Source: Comamonadaceae bacterium
Lineage (GTDB): Bacteria; Pseudomonadota; Gammaproteobacteria; Burkholderiales; Burkholderiaceae_C
Assembly: GCA_947450695.1 (NCBI GenBank)
Contig: CANFWV010000001.1
Location: 62,001-126,000, forward strand
Direction of reading: 5' to 3'
DNA length: 64,000 bases
In this document: one piece after another, positions 41,316 through 52,345 of the stretch
How positions within the stretch are numbered: the first letter of the stretch is position 1
How the letters are laid out: every line of letters begins with the position of its first letter
Notes under the pieces: generated by a model
Database searches by the model: none
The model's input: the letters and a program-made list of their open reading frames with translations, nothing else
What the model was told of the DNA's origin: nothing
Position numbers and translations under genes: made by a program

Positions 41316-41912
41316 TTACTCAGTCTGTTTATCTACAGGTGGAACGCTTTTGGGTCGGCGTCCCTTGAAGTCCACCACAGGCGCCAAACGCGCTTGGGCA
41401 ATTTCGTCAAGCGTGAAGCCCAGCGCTTGTAAAGGCGCGGGAATTCTGTGCTTGCTCACTTTTTGTCCTGGCTTGACATCGGGTTCTTCAGCCCAAACGA
41501 TCTGCCAGCCAGCTTCAACACGCTCTAGCGTGCCGCGAAATTTCTTGCGATTGGCCGACACCACCGATCCCGCACTAGCGGCGACACCAATCGGTGCCTT
41601 CAAAGTGATATCAATCAAGTCACCGAGAAAACGCTCAAAATCTTTTTCAGTCCGCAGCGGCCTGTCGATTCCGGGCGAGCTGACCTCCAACCGGGAATAT
41701 TCAGTACCTTCAACTTCCAGCACAAACTGGAGTTGGCGAGTGACTTTTTCGCAATCTTCTGCATTGATATGCTGCTCGGCACCAGGGGCTGTGCCCAACA
41801 GATAAGGCATGTCAATCGTCACGCGCAGCAAACCGCCGGTCGTGCGCTCAATGTCAACCAGCTCGTACCCAAGCCCGGTCACAGTTTGACTAATCGTGTC
41901 GTGTAAAGCCAT
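41316..41912 (-). CDS. rimP: Ribosome maturation factor RimP
   Basis: [34 protein letters not shown]. Confidence 0.95.
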   Translation of the reverse strand: MALHDTISQTVTGLGYELVDIERTTGGLLRVTIDMPYLLGTAPGAEQHINAEDCEKVTRQLQFVLEVEGTEYSRLEVSSPGIDRPLRTEKDFERFLGDLIDITLKAPIGVAASAGSVVSANRKKFRGTLERVEAGWQIVWAEEPDVKPGQKVSKHRIPAPLQALGFTLDEIAQARLAPVVDFKGRRPKSVPPVDKQTE

Positions 41913-41953
41913 TCAGTTTCTAAAACTCATCCACAGTGCAAAAACAAACGCCC

Positions 41954-41985
41954 AAAAAAAATGGGCGGTGAAAACCCGCCCATTT
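41954..41985 (-). terminator. Rho-independent terminator downstream of yej-like ABC operon
   Basis: On the minus strand AAATGGGCGG-GTTTTCA-CCGCCCATTT followed by a T run. Confidence 0.85.
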
Positions 41986-42062
41986 GGTCGTGAAGCCGGT
42001 ATTGTAGCCTCAGGTCTTGCCCTCTGCAAACAAAACTCGTGCCAAACGCGGTGCTTTTTGCC

Positions 42063-43694
42063 TCATGACGTGGTTTGCGTCACCAGTAACCGTGTGTAAG
42101 GGTGTTGTGGCGACGACAGTACCTGGTCGACCGGACCCGATTCGAGCACTTCACCACTTTGCATGACCAGTACATCGTGCGCCATGGCACGAATCACATC
42201 GACATCGTGGGTGATGAGCAAATAACTCAAACCACGCTCCCGTTGTAAGCGCTGAAGCAATTCCAGCACCTGCTTTTGGACGGTCACGTCAAGTGCGCTG
42301 GTGGGCTCATCCAACACCAAGATGTCGGGTTCGACCATCAAAGCCCGGGCGATCGCCACGCGCTGGCGTTGGCCCCCCGAAAACTCATGTGGATAGCGTT
42401 GCAACAGCAGCGGGAATTGGGCTTCGGTCATGCCCACGTCGAACAACGCTTTGACCACCTGCGGGTATCTCTGCGAAACCGATAGCTGAGGCTGATGCAC
42501 GCGCAGGCCTTCGCCGACTATTTCCTCAATGGTCATGCGCGGTGATAGCGACGAAAAAGGATCTTGAAAAACCACTTGTACCGAACCCCGTATGGCTTTG
42601 TTGTTGGCGGCATCGCGGCCCCAGGTTTTACCGACCAGTTGCAGTTCGCCGTGACTCGGGTGCAAGCCCAAGACGGCCAACGCTAACGTTGATTTCCCGG
42701 AACCCGACTCCCCAATCACCCCGAGGGTTCGGCCTTTGGCGATGCTGAAAGTAGCCGAATGAACGGCGACAAACTCCCCTTTTTTGAACCAGCCGCGAAA
42801 GCCGGCGATGGGCACCGGATAGCTGACGCGCAAGTTTTGACTCTGCATCACGGTTGAGGATGCGCCGTTGGGAAAAGTCTCCGTCACATCCCTGACTGGC
42901 CGGCTGTCCATCAATTTTCGGGTGTACGGGTGTTGTGGTTTGCTAAACACATCAGCGACAAGACCCTGCTCGACGATCACGCCGTTTTCCATGACAGCGA
43001 CTCGGTCTGCAAAACGCCGAACCAAGTTCAAGTCGTGCGTGATGAGTAGCACGGCCATGCCATTTTTCATTTGCAGCGCCGACAGCAAGTCCAAAATTTG
43101 ACTGCGCAAACTGACGTCCAGCGCCGTGGTCGGTTCGTCAGCCAGTAACAGCTTTGGCTGGCAAGCGAGCGCCATCGCGATCATGGCGCGCTGACGTTGG
43201 CCACCCGATAACTGGTGGGGAAAAGAATGGGAGCGGCGCCCTGCCTCGGGAATTCCGGTATCTGCCAGCAAGCCCACCGCGGCTTGATGCGCCTGTGCCG
43301 GACTCAGCCCTTCCTTCAGCTGCAGTACCTCCGCGATCTGATCGCCCACACTGAAGAGTGGGTTCAGCGCGGTCATGGGCTCCTGAAAAATCATCGCGAT
43401 GTCGCGACCGCGGACCGTCCGCAGGTCACGCTCTGGAAGCGCCAGAAGGTCAACTTGCGCAGTGCTTTTAGGCGCATGTTGGATGCCACGGAAAATCGCC
43501 TGCCCTGAAATTTGAGCGCCTTGCACCAAGCCCAACAAACTCAAAGCCGTCACGGTTTTACCTGAGCCTGATTCACCCACCAAGGCCAACTTTTCCCCGG
43601 CGGCAACAGAAAAGTCGATGCTGCGCACCACTTCTTTTCCGGCAAAAGAGACACGCAGCCCCTGAACATCCAATAAATTAGGCGAGCTCATCAT
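42063..43694 (-). CDS. yejF: Duplicated ABC transporter ATP-binding protein (peptide, YejF-like)
   Basis: Two Walker A (GESGSGKTVTAL, GESGSGKSTLAL) and two LSGGQRQR/FSGGQRQR signatures. Confidence 0.94.
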   Translation of the reverse strand: MMSSPNLLDVQGLRVSFAGKEVVRSIDFSVAAGEKLALVGESGSGKTVTALSLLGLVQGAQISGQAIFRGIQHAPKSTAQVDLLALPERDLRTVRGRDIAMIFQEPMTALNPLFSVGDQIAEVLQLKEGLSPAQAHQAAVGLLADTGIPEAGRRSHSFPHQLSGGQRQRAMIAMALACQPKLLLADEPTTALDVSLRSQILDLLSALQMKNGMAVLLITHDLNLVRRFADRVAVMENGVIVEQGLVADVFSKPQHPYTRKLMDSRPVRDVTETFPNGASSTVMQSQNLRVSYPVPIAGFRGWFKKGEFVAVHSATFSIAKGRTLGVIGESGSGKSTLALAVLGLHPSHGELQLVGKTWGRDAANNKAIRGSVQVVFQDPFSSLSPRMTIEEIVGEGLRVHQPQLSVSQRYPQVVKALFDVGMTEAQFPLLLQRYPHEFSGGQRQRVAIARALMVEPDILVLDEPTSALDVTVQKQVLELLQRLQRERGLSYLLITHDVDVIRAMAHDVLVMQSGEVLESGPVDQVLSSPQHPYTRLLVTQTTS

Positions 43695-44776
43695 TCTGCC
43701 TTTCGCGGGTCTAGTGCATCGCGCAGGGCGTCGCCCATGAAGGTCAGCAAGAGCAGCGTCATCACAAGCACTATGAAGGTGGACAGGGAGATCCACCAAG
43801 CGTCAATGTTGTTTTTGCCTTGCGACAGTAACTCGCCCAACGAAGGTGTTCCGGGCGGCACGCCAAGGCCTAAAAAATCCAATGAGGTCAAAGCCAAAAT
43901 AGCGGCGCTCATGCGAAAGGGCAAAAAAGTCACGACTGGGGTCATGCTATTGGGCAACACATGGCGAAAAATGATTTGCCACGGGCTCAAGCCCATGGCA
44001 CGCGCAGCACGCACGTAGTCCAGTTGCCGATTCCGGAGAAATTCAGCGCGTACATAGTCAGACAATCCAAGCCAGCCAAAGAGGCTGAGAAGCAACAGTA
44101 GCAAGGCAATGCTAGGGGCAAAAATGGCACTGAAAATGATCAACAAATACAGCTCTGGCATAGAACCCCAGACTTCCATGAAACGCTGGCAGACCAGGTC
44201 AACTTTGCCGCCAAAATAGCCTTGCATCGCGCCGGATAAAACGCCTAGCACTACGCCTGTAAAGGTCAAGGCCAAGGCAAACAGCACGCTGACCCGAAAA
44301 CCATAAATCAGTTGCGCCAGCAGGTCTCGACCACGGTCGTCCGTGCCCAGCCAATTGTCCCGCGTCGGCCTTGATGGATTGGGCTCCTTGGCAAAATAAT
44401 TCAATGTCTTTGGACCGTAGGGATTGGGTGCGTAAATGACCCAATTACGACCAGAACTCAGCTTGGCGCGGATGAACGGATCAAGGTAGTCGGTGGCCGT
44501 CTCAAAATCACCGCCGAAGGTTTTTTCCGGATACACCGTGAGGATCGGAAAGTAATAGTTTCCCTCGTACTTCAGTAGCAATGGCCGGTCGTTCGAGACC
44601 ACTTCAGCCAGCAGGCTGATCAACACCAGCGCGCAAAACAGCACCAAGCTGCTGAAGCCCAGATGATTCCCGCGAAAACGCCGCCAAGCCCTGCGCGATG
44701 GCGACAACGACACTGGCGCAGCGGGGGGCTTATTCGAACCGTACACGCGGATCCACCCAGACATAACAAAGATCAC
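43691..44776 (-). CDS. yejE: ABC transporter permease (YejE-like)
   Basis: GTDDRGRDLLAQLIYGFRVSVLFAL, ARAMGLSPWQIIFRHVLPNSMTPVVT. Confidence 0.94.
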   Translation of the reverse strand: MIFVMSGWIRVYGSNKPPAAPVSLSPSRRAWRRFRGNHLGFSSLVLFCALVLISLLAEVVSNDRPLLLKYEGNYYFPILTVYPEKTFGGDFETATDYLDPFIRAKLSSGRNWVIYAPNPYGPKTLNYFAKEPNPSRPTRDNWLGTDDRGRDLLAQLIYGFRVSVLFALALTFTGVVLGVLSGAMQGYFGGKVDLVCQRFMEVWGSMPELYLLIIFSAIFAPSIALLLLLLSLFGWLGLSDYVRAEFLRNRQLDYVRAARAMGLSPWQIIFRHVLPNSMTPVVTFLPFRMSAAILALTSLDFLGLGVPPGTPSLGELLSQGKNNIDAWWISLSTFIVLVMTLLLLTFMGDALRDALDPRKAE

Positions 44777-45764
44777 TGAGCAGCTTGGTCAACAAGCCAA
44801 TCAGCGTAAAAAAGTACAGCGTGCCCAGCACCACCGGGTAGTCACGGCGAATCACGCTTTCATAACTCAGCAAGCCCAGGCCGTCGAGCGAAAAAAGCGT
44901 TTCGATCAGCAACGATCCCGTGAAAAAAGCCCCGACAAAGGCCGCTGGAAAACCAGTGATGATGGGAATCAGCGCATTCCGAAAAACGTGTTTATAAAGC
45001 ACCTGCCGCTCAGCCAGACCCTTGGCACGCGCGGTCACGACATATTGCTTGCGAATCTCTTCGAGAAAAGCGTTTTTAGTCAAGATCGCGGTGACGGCAA
45101 AGCTGCCCAACACCATCGCCGTGACCGGCAAGGCGATATGCCAAAGGTAGTCCACCACGCGAGCCGCCCAGCTCATCTCGTCCCAGTTGCTCGAGGTCAA
45201 TCCACGTAGAGGAAACCACTGCAGTTGCCCACCAAAAACCACCAACAATACGACGCCCAACACAAAGCCTGGAATCGCATAACCAACCAGCACCAACAAG
45301 GTCGTGATGAGGTCAAACTGAGACCCTGCGCGCACGGCCTTGGCAACGCCCAGCGGCACCGCCACCAGATAGCTGATGAGGAAGGTCCACAAGCCGAGAC
45401 TGATGGACACTGGCAGCTTTTCAATGATCAGCTGCGAGACGTCTTTATTTTGAAAAAAGCTCTTGCCCAAATCAAAACGGGCGAACTGCCCGAGCATTTG
45501 AAAGAAACGTTCATGGGCTGGTTTGTCAAAGCCATACAGCGCTTTGATCTGCTCAATGCGCTTTGGGTCGACGCCCTGCGCCCCACGGTAACTGAAGCCG
45601 CCACCTTCAGCGCCACCGCCGCCAGCCGCGCCAGCTTTGGCCTCTGCCAGATACTGTTCAACCGGCCCACCCGGCACAAACTGTACGACAGCGAAGGTGA
45701 TAATCAAAACGCCCAACAAGGTCGGCACCATGAGCAGCACGCGCTTAAGAATATATGCCAGCAT
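44730..45764 (-). CDS. yejB: ABC transporter permease (YejB-like)
   Basis: [63 protein letters not shown]. Confidence 0.94.
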   Translation of the reverse strand: MLAYILKRVLLMVPTLLGVLIITFAVVQFVPGGPVEQYLAEAKAGAAGGGGAEGGGFSYRGAQGVDPKRIEQIKALYGFDKPAHERFFQMLGQFARFDLGKSFFQNKDVSQLIIEKLPVSISLGLWTFLISYLVAVPLGVAKAVRAGSQFDLITTLLVLVGYAIPGFVLGVVLLVVFGGQLQWFPLRGLTSSNWDEMSWAARVVDYLWHIALPVTAMVLGSFAVTAILTKNAFLEEIRKQYVVTARAKGLAERQVLYKHVFRNALIPIITGFPAAFVGAFFTGSLLIETLFSLDGLGLLSYESVIRRDYPVVLGTLYFFTLIGLLTKLLSDLCYVWVDPRVRFE

Positions 45765-47581
45765 CAGCGTGCCCACCAAGTGAAAATTGCCCAGCCTTCG
45801 CCAGTCGAGTAATCCGGGGGCTGCACAGGCCGTGCCAAACGCCAGTCATTGAAAGCCATACGGTGTGTAGAAGCCGTCCACTGAGGAATGAGGTAGTGAC
45901 TGTGGCTGATGACGCGGTCGAGCGCGCGGCAAGCGGGCAATAGATCGGCCTTGGTTTTAGCGCTGGTCATGCGCGCAATGATCGCATCGACCACCGGGCT
46001 GCTGACACCCGCCATGTTTCCCGAGTCTTCCATCACAGCGGCTTTGCTGCCGAACATCTCCGCATACTCTTGCCCAGGATTGTGCGTACCGCCATAGGCC
46101 AGCGAAATAATATCGAACTCAAACTTACTCAAACGTTGTTGATACAGCGCGAAATCGACAGCTCGGTAGTTCAGCTGAATCCCGAGTTTTTCAAGGTTGC
46201 GCGCCCACGGCGCCACAATGCGAGCGCCGCCTTCGTTGCTGTCTAGGTATTCAATCACCATGGCTTCACCACCGCTGTTGCGCAATACGCCACCCTGAAT
46301 GCGCCAGCCCGCTTCGGCCAACAAGTCGCGCGCACGGCGCAGATTAGCGCGCAAATTACGCTCGCCATCGGTGCGCGGCGGCACAAACATAGGCCCGAAT
46401 ACAGCGCCGGGAAGCTGCTGTCGCCACGGCGACAAAATGGTCAGTTCTTGTGCGCCGGGCAGATCGCTGGCTTGGCAATCGGTATTGCCAAACAAGCCAA
46501 CAACACGCTGGTAAGCGCTGTAGAACATCTGCCGGTTCATCCATTCGTAATCAATCGCCAAACCTAGGGCTTCGCGAACACGGACATCCTTGAACTTGTC
46601 ACGCCGCACATTGACAACGTAGCTTTGAAAACCCGACGGCAGACGATGTTTGAATTCGCCCTTTACCAACTCGCCCGAATCAAAGCGTTTACCGTTAACG
46701 CGGCGGGCCCAGTCACCGGCTGAAAAGAAGCGCATGAGGTCAAATTCACCCGCCTTCAGCGCTTCCAATTTCGCCGTGTTGTCTTTGTAAATTTTGACGA
46801 TAATGCGGTCAAAGTTGACCATGCCGCGGCGCACGTTCAGGTCTTTGGCCCAGTAGGCCGGGTCACGCACATACGTGATGTCTTTGCCAAAGCGCACAGG
46901 CCCTATTTTGTAAGGGCCACTGCCAATGGGAATGTCCATCACGACCGAGTCAAAGCGTTTGGGCTGACCACCGTCCATCCCCCAGCTGTGACTGAAAACA
47001 GGCAAGCCGCCCACGGTCAGGGGCAGTTCGCGGTTTGGTTTTTTGAAGCGGTAGCGCAGCCGGCGTTCTCCCAGCACGTCAAGGCCTGCCACGTCTTCGA
47101 GCAGCGTCTTGTAAGCCGGTGACGAGTAAGGCCCCATGAGCATGTCGAAAGTGTGCTTCACATCAGCGGCAAGCACCGGCTCACCATTGTGAAATCGGGC
47201 TTCAGGGCGCAGCACAAAGGTGGCGCTCAAACCATCAGTAGCCACAGTCACGTCTTCGGCCAGCAGGCCGTAACCGGCTGCGGTTTCGTCAAGTGAGCCG
47301 ACCAGCAAGCTGTCAAACATCAGATCGGTTAGGTAGGCCGGCGCACTGCCCTTAATAGTGAACGGGTTGTATTTGTCAAATGTGGAGCTGCGCAGGTTGC
47401 TCACCAAGCGCAGATCACCGCCCTTGGGTGCTGCCGGGTTGACATAGTCAAAATGTCTGAAGTCGGCTGGGTATTTGAGGTCTCCCCAAAGCGCGTAGCC
47501 ATAGCCTGACCAAGCTGGCGCACTGATGCCAAGGCCCAAAGCCAGGGAAAGAACAACAGCAAAAACTCGCAGACATCGCAT
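45764..47581 (-). CDS. yejA: Extracellular solute-binding protein family 5 (YejA-like)
   Basis: Signal peptide, [15 protein letters not shown]-like start and SBP5 pattern; upstream of yejB-like gene. Confidence 0.92.
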   Translation of the reverse strand: MRCLRVFAVVLSLALGLGISAPAWSGYGYALWGDLKYPADFRHFDYVNPAAPKGGDLRLVSNLRSSTFDKYNPFTIKGSAPAYLTDLMFDSLLVGSLDETAAGYGLLAEDVTVATDGLSATFVLRPEARFHNGEPVLAADVKHTFDMLMGPYSSPAYKTLLEDVAGLDVLGERRLRYRFKKPNRELPLTVGGLPVFSHSWGMDGGQPKRFDSVVMDIPIGSGPYKIGPVRFGKDITYVRDPAYWAKDLNVRRGMVNFDRIIVKIYKDNTAKLEALKAGEFDLMRFFSAGDWARRVNGKRFDSGELVKGEFKHRLPSGFQSYVVNVRRDKFKDVRVREALGLAIDYEWMNRQMFYSAYQRVVGLFGNTDCQASDLPGAQELTILSPWRQQLPGAVFGPMFVPPRTDGERNLRANLRRARDLLAEAGWRIQGGVLRNSGGEAMVIEYLDSNEGGARIVAPWARNLEKLGIQLNYRAVDFALYQQRLSKFEFDIISLAYGGTHNPGQEYAEMFGSKAAVMEDSGNMAGVSSPVVDAIIARMTSAKTKADLLPACRALDRVISHSHYLIPQWTASTHRMAFNDWRLARPVQPPDYSTGEGWAIFTWWAR

Positions 47582-47658
47582 GCGACAATTCTGCCTTAAC
47601 TATCCATCCCGTTCTCGGCGAACGGACACGGCGGACAAACCTTCAGAGGAATAAGAAC

Positions 47659-48456
47659 ATGGGATTTTTGACTGGCAAGAAACTGCTAATCACCGGCGTA
47701 CTGTCAAACCGCTCGATCGCTTACGGGATCGCTAAGGCCTGCCATGCACAAGGCGCTGAGCTGGCCTTCAGCTATGTCGGTGAGCGCTTCAAGGACCGCA
47801 TCACCGAATTTGCAGCCGACTTCAATTCCAAACTGATCTTTGATTGCGATGTCGGTGACGACGCACAAATCGACAAGTTGTTCTCTGAACTGTCCGCCCA
47901 CTGGCCGACCTTCGACGGCTTTGTTCACTCTATTGGCTTCGCGCCACGCGAATCGATTGCCGGCGACTTTCTAGAAGGTTTGTCGCGCGAAGGTTTCAAG
48001 GTCGCGCACGACATCAGTGCCTATAGCTTTCCTGCCATGGCCAAAGCCGCCCTGCCCTACCTCAACAAAAAATCAGCCCTGCTGACGCTGACGTACTTGG
48101 GTGCGCTGCGGGTGCTGCCGAACTACAACACGATGGGTTTGGCCAAAGCCAGCCTGGAGGCCTCCGTGCGCTACATGGCTGAGTCTATGGGTCCCAAGGG
48201 CATGCGTGTCAACGGCATCAGTGCCGGACCGATCAAAACGCTGGCGGCCAGTGGCATTGCCGGCTTTGGCAAAATTCTGGGCGCAGTGGCAGCGGCATCA
48301 CCGATCCGCCGCAACGTGACGATTGATGAAGTCGGCAATGTCGCAGCGTTCCTGATGAGCGATTTGGCCAGTGGCGTGACGGCCGAAATCACCTACGTCG
48401 ATGGCGGCTTTAGCCATGTTGTGGGCGGCATTGCGGAACCCGTCGAAGCCAGCTAA
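47659..48456 (+). CDS. fabI: Enoyl-ACP reductase (NADH)
   Basis: [68 protein letters not shown]. Confidence 0.97.
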   Translation: MGFLTGKKLLITGVLSNRSIAYGIAKACHAQGAELAFSYVGERFKDRITEFAADFNSKLIFDCDVGDDAQIDKLFSELSAHWPTFDGFVHSIGFAPRESIAGDFLEGLSREGFKVAHDISAYSFPAMAKAALPYLNKKSALLTLTYLGALRVLPNYNTMGLAKASLEASVRYMAESMGPKGMRVNGISAGPIKTLAASGIAGFGKILGAVAAASPIRRNVTIDEVGNVAAFLMSDLASGVTAEITYVDGGFSHVVGGIAEPVEAS

Positions 48457-48462
48457 TCCGGC

Positions 48463-49398
48463 ATGGAGTGCCGCCTCACCGCCATCGCCCGCCTAGTCAA
48501 GGCGGGTTTAGCTTGGCTGAGGTTGCCGTCCCTTTGCTTGGCTTTAGCCCTGGTGCTAGGACACGCTTTACCGCTTCGCGCAGCCGACAACAATCCGCCA
48601 TTGATGCTGGCCAAGGTGTATCACCCTGGCATTGACTTACAAGACTATTGGGTCAGTGAAAAGTACGACGGTATGCGCGGTTACTGGGATGGCCAGAAAC
48701 TACTGACTCGCGGTGGTGAGTCCATCTTTGCACCGGCGTGGTTTACCGCGAATTGGCCTGATGTCCCCATGGACGGTGAGCTCTGGGCTGGCCGCGGAGA
48801 GTTTCAGCAAGTTGTGTCAACCGTGCGCAAACTCAAGCCAGACGACGATGCCTGGCTCAACATTCGTTTCATGGTGTTTGACTTGCCGGATCATGGCGGT
48901 ACTTTCACGCAGCGCATTCCGGCGCTTAACAACGTTGTCTTAAAAATCAACCAAGCCTGGGTCCAGGCTGTGCCGCAATGGAAGGTGGCCACTCATCTGG
49001 CACTGAGCAAAATGCTAACCCAGCTTGTGAAGGCGAAAGGCGAAGGCTTGATGCTGCACCGTGGAGCATCCCTTTACCTAGGCACCCGCACCGATGACTT
49101 GCTGAAAGTCAAAACCCACGAGGATGCCGAAGCACGGGTGGTTGGACACCTGCCCGGAAAAGGCAAATATGCCGGCGCGCTGGGCGCCTTGTTGGTCGAG
49201 ATGCCCGCGTTGCCGGGACATAATCCGATTCGCTTCAAAATAGGCACAGGCCTGAGCGATGCCGAGCGCAAAGACCCGCCGCCTATTGGCACGACGGTGA
49301 CCTATCGGTTCAGGGGATTCAACGACAGCGGCATTCCGCGTTTTGCCAGCTTCATGCGCATCCGAAATGACTTAGACGCCGTTAAACCGACGCCATAG
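48463..49398 (+). CDS. ATP-dependent DNA ligase (LigE-like) with N-terminal signal/TM segment
   Basis: Motif I EKYDGMRGYWDG, DGELWAGRGEF, EGLMLHRG; N-terminal hydrophobic leader ending ALPLRAA. Confidence 0.85.
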   Translation: MECRLTAIARLVKAGLAWLRLPSLCLALALVLGHALPLRAADNNPPLMLAKVYHPGIDLQDYWVSEKYDGMRGYWDGQKLLTRGGESIFAPAWFTANWPDVPMDGELWAGRGEFQQVVSTVRKLKPDDDAWLNIRFMVFDLPDHGGTFTQRIPALNNVVLKINQAWVQAVPQWKVATHLALSKMLTQLVKAKGEGLMLHRGASLYLGTRTDDLLKVKTHEDAEARVVGHLPGKGKYAGALGALLVEMPALPGHNPIRFKIGTGLSDAERKDPPPIGTTVTYRFRGFNDSGIPRFASFMRIRNDLDAVKPTP

Positions 49399-49406
49399 AT
49401 CAGCCC

Positions 49407-51695
49407 TCAACGCTTCACGCAGTCAGCGTAGTAACGCTTCTTACCTTTGGCGTCTTCTTGCTCGACCAAGCCGTGAATATCGGTTTCAAAGCCCGGGCAC
49501 TGGCTGTTGAACTCACGGGCGAACTTCAGGTAATCCACAATCTTTTTGTTGAATACTTCACCCGGAATCAGCAATGGAATACCCGGTGGGTAAGGCGTCA
49601 CCAAGCCGACCGTGATGCGACCTTCCAAGTGATCAATCTCAACGCGCTCGGTGGTGCGGTGCGCGATGTGCGCATAGGCATCGCTCGGCTTCATCGCTGG
49701 GGTCAGGTCGCTCAAATAGACCTCGGTGGTCAAACGCGCAATGTCGTACTTGGCGTACTGCGCGTGAATGTGTTGACATAAATCAGAGAGTCCCATCTTT
49801 TCGTACTTGGGGTACTTCTGGCAAAACTCTGGCAAGACACGCCACATCGGCTGGTTTTTGTCGTAGTCGTCCTTGAACTGTTGTAGCGCCGTCAGCAGCG
49901 TGTTCCAGCGGCCTTTGGTGATGCCGATGGTGAACATGATGAAGAAGCTGTAAAGCCCTGTTTTTTCAACGATCACGCCATGCTCGGCCAAAAACTTGGT
50001 GACGATGCTGGCCGGAATGCCGGTCTTGGCGAACTTGCCGTTCAGGTCCATGCCTGGCGTGACGATGGTCGACTTGATCGGGTCCAGCATGTTGAAGCCG
50101 GTCGCCATCTGGCCAAAGCCGTGCCAGTTGTTGGCGCCGTTTTTAGCCGTCTTCGCGCTGCGTGATTCGCCCTTGATGATCCAGTCCTTGGCCTCGCCAA
50201 TGCCTTCTTCCACTAGTTTGTCGGGGCCCCAAACCTTGAACCACCAGTCGTCGCCGTATTCAAGGTCAATCTTGCGCATGGCACGACGGAAGTCCAGCGC
50301 TTCAGCAATACTTTCTTCGACCAAGGCGGTACCGCCGGGCGGTTCCATCATGGCCGCAGCCACGTCGCAACTGGCAATGATGCTGTACTGCGGCGAGGTC
50401 GAGGTGTGCATCAGGTAAGCCTCGTTGAAGAGGTGCCTGTCAAGCTTGGTCTTTTGGGAGTCCTGCACCAGTACGTGGCTGGCCTGGCTGATACCGGCCA
50501 GCAGTTTGTGAATCGACTGCGTTGAATACACCACCGCTTCTTTTGGGCGAATGCGATTTTTCCCCATGGCGTGGTAGGTGCCGTAGAAAGGGTGGAAAGC
50601 GGCATGGGGTAACCACGCCTCGTCAAAGTGCAGGTTGTCGATGTAGCCGTCCAACATGCCCTTGATGGTCTCGGTGTTGTACAAAACGCCGTCATAGGTG
50701 GACTGCGTCAACGTCAATACGCGCGGTTTGACCTTGCTCGCATCAACACCCTTAAGCAGCGGATTCGCAGCGATTTTGGCGCGGATGGCCTCGGGCTCAA
50801 ACTCGCTTTGTGGAATCGGGCCAATGATGCCGAAGTGATTCCGAGTTGGCTTCAAAAATACCGGGATCGCGCCCGTCATGATGATGGCGTGCAAGATCGA
50901 CTTGTGGCAATTGCGGTCAACCACGACCACGTCGCCGGGCGCAACGGTGTGATGCCAAACGATCTTGTTGCTGGTAGAGGTGCCGTTGGTGACGAAGAAG
51001 CAATGATCTGCATTGAAAATGCGCGCTGCATTGCGCTCGCTGGCGCCGATTGCACCGTCATGGTCGAGCAACTGACCGAGCTCTTCAACCGCGTTGCAAA
51101 CGTCGGCGCGCAACATGTTTTCACCAAAAAACTGGTGGAACATCTGGCCCACCGGGCTCTTCAAAAACGCCACGCCACCCGAGTGCCCAGGGCAATGCCA
51201 AGAATAAGAACCGTCTTCAGCGTAGTCGAGCAAAGCTTTAAAAAACGGTGGCTGCACCCCTTCCAAATAACTTTTAGCTTCCCGAATGATGTGACGAGCC
51301 ACAAACTCAGGCGTGTCCTCAAACATGTGAATGAAGCCATGCAATTCACGCAAGATATCATTCGGAATGTGGCGCGAGGTTTTGGTCTCGCCGTACACAT
51401 AGATCGGCACATCCAAATTCTTGCGACGCACTTCAGCGATGAAATGACGCAAATCGAGGACCGCGGGGTCAAGATCGGGGCCTGGTGTGAACTCTTCATC
51501 GTCAATAGACAAGATGAATGCACTGGCTCGGCTTTGCTGTTGAGCAAACTGCGACAAGTCACCGTAACTGGTCACGCCCAAAACTTCAAAGCCTTCGGTT
51601 TCAATGGCTTGCGCCAGCGCGCGAATCCCCAGACCAGAGGTGTTTTCAGAGCGGAAGTCTTCGTCAATGATGACAATGGGGAAGCGAAATTTCAT
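49407..51695 (-). CDS. Arginine/lysine/ornithine decarboxylase (PLP, AdiA-like)
   Basis: YSTQSIHKLLAGISQASHV PLP lysine, SWHCPGHSGGVAFLKSPVG, FVTNGTSTSNKIVWH. Confidence 0.93.
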   Translation of the reverse strand: MKFRFPIVIIDEDFRSENTSGLGIRALAQAIETEGFEVLGVTSYGDLSQFAQQQSRASAFILSIDDEEFTPGPDLDPAVLDLRHFIAEVRRKNLDVPIYVYGETKTSRHIPNDILRELHGFIHMFEDTPEFVARHIIREAKSYLEGVQPPFFKALLDYAEDGSYSWHCPGHSGGVAFLKSPVGQMFHQFFGENMLRADVCNAVEELGQLLDHDGAIGASERNAARIFNADHCFFVTNGTSTSNKIVWHHTVAPGDVVVVDRNCHKSILHAIIMTGAIPVFLKPTRNHFGIIGPIPQSEFEPEAIRAKIAANPLLKGVDASKVKPRVLTLTQSTYDGVLYNTETIKGMLDGYIDNLHFDEAWLPHAAFHPFYGTYHAMGKNRIRPKEAVVYSTQSIHKLLAGISQASHVLVQDSQKTKLDRHLFNEAYLMHTSTSPQYSIIASCDVAAAMMEPPGGTALVEESIAEALDFRRAMRKIDLEYGDDWWFKVWGPDKLVEEGIGEAKDWIIKGESRSAKTAKNGANNWHGFGQMATGFNMLDPIKSTIVTPGMDLNGKFAKTGIPASIVTKFLAEHGVIVEKTGLYSFFIMFTIGITKGRWNTLLTALQQFKDDYDKNQPMWRVLPEFCQKYPKYEKMGLSDLCQHIHAQYAKYDIARLTTEVYLSDLTPAMKPSDAYAHIAHRTTERVEIDHLEGRITVGLVTPYPPGIPLLIPGEVFNKKIVDYLKFAREFNSQCPGFETDIHGLVEQEDAKGKKRYYADCVKR

Positions 51696-51834
51696 GGTGT
51701 GCGCGGCGCTGAAAGCCTAATCTGAGAATTGCGGTAACGGGTAAAAGGGCAAAGTGTACGGAATTAATGCCCCGCCCTTTCGCCCATCTTCCCTTTTGCT
51801 TCAAAATAAGACTCAACTTAATAGGAGATAAGCC

Positions 51835-52269
51835 ATGACAGAAGCAACCATTTGGTGGCTACTCGCGGGCGGTGCGGTGGTCGCGGAACTGCTGACAGGC
51901 ACTTTTTCCCTGCTCATGATCAGCATCGCGATGGTCGCCGGCGCTTTGTCCGCGCATGCCGGAGCTGACTCTATTGTTCAAGTGGTGCTCGCTTCAGTCA
52001 TTGGCGGCGGCTCAGTAGTGGCCTGCTATTTTATTAAAAAGTATCGCAAAACCGAACAGCCCAAAGACAGCAATGAAGGCCTGAATCTCGACATTGGTGA
52101 AACCGTGATGGTCGACGGCTGGAATCCTGACGGCACGGCAAACGTCTGGTATCGCGGCGCCAACTGGACGGTCATTCGTCGCTCAGGCGAACCGGCGGCC
52201 GGCGGCGCTCATCGAGTTGCAGAGGTCATCGGTACGCGTTTACGCGTTGAAAAGATCCCTACAGCCTGA
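51835..52269 (+). CDS. NfeD family protein
   Basis: Two TM segments plus C-terminal OB-like GETVMVDGWNPDGTANVWYRGANWTV; adjacent to SPFH gene. Confidence 0.9.
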   Translation: MTEATIWWLLAGGAVVAELLTGTFSLLMISIAMVAGALSAHAGADSIVQVVLASVIGGGSVVACYFIKKYRKTEQPKDSNEGLNLDIGETVMVDGWNPDGTANVWYRGANWTVIRRSGEPAAGGAHRVAEVIGTRLRVEKIPTA

Positions 52270-52345
52270 TATGTGTTTAACTTAGATGTAATTTCAGTAT
52301 CAGACCTAGCTTTTCACAGCACTATAGAACACACAGAAAGACTCC

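Noticed and set aside
40633-41805. 390-aa plus-strand ORF antisense to nusA/rimP
   Set aside because: Shadow ORF of a high-GC coding region; no recognisable domain and it lies opposite unambiguous nusA and rimP.
50628-51725. 365-aa plus-strand ORF antisense to the Orn/Lys/Arg decarboxylase
   Set aside because: Low-complexity mirror translation opposite a well-supported PLP enzyme.
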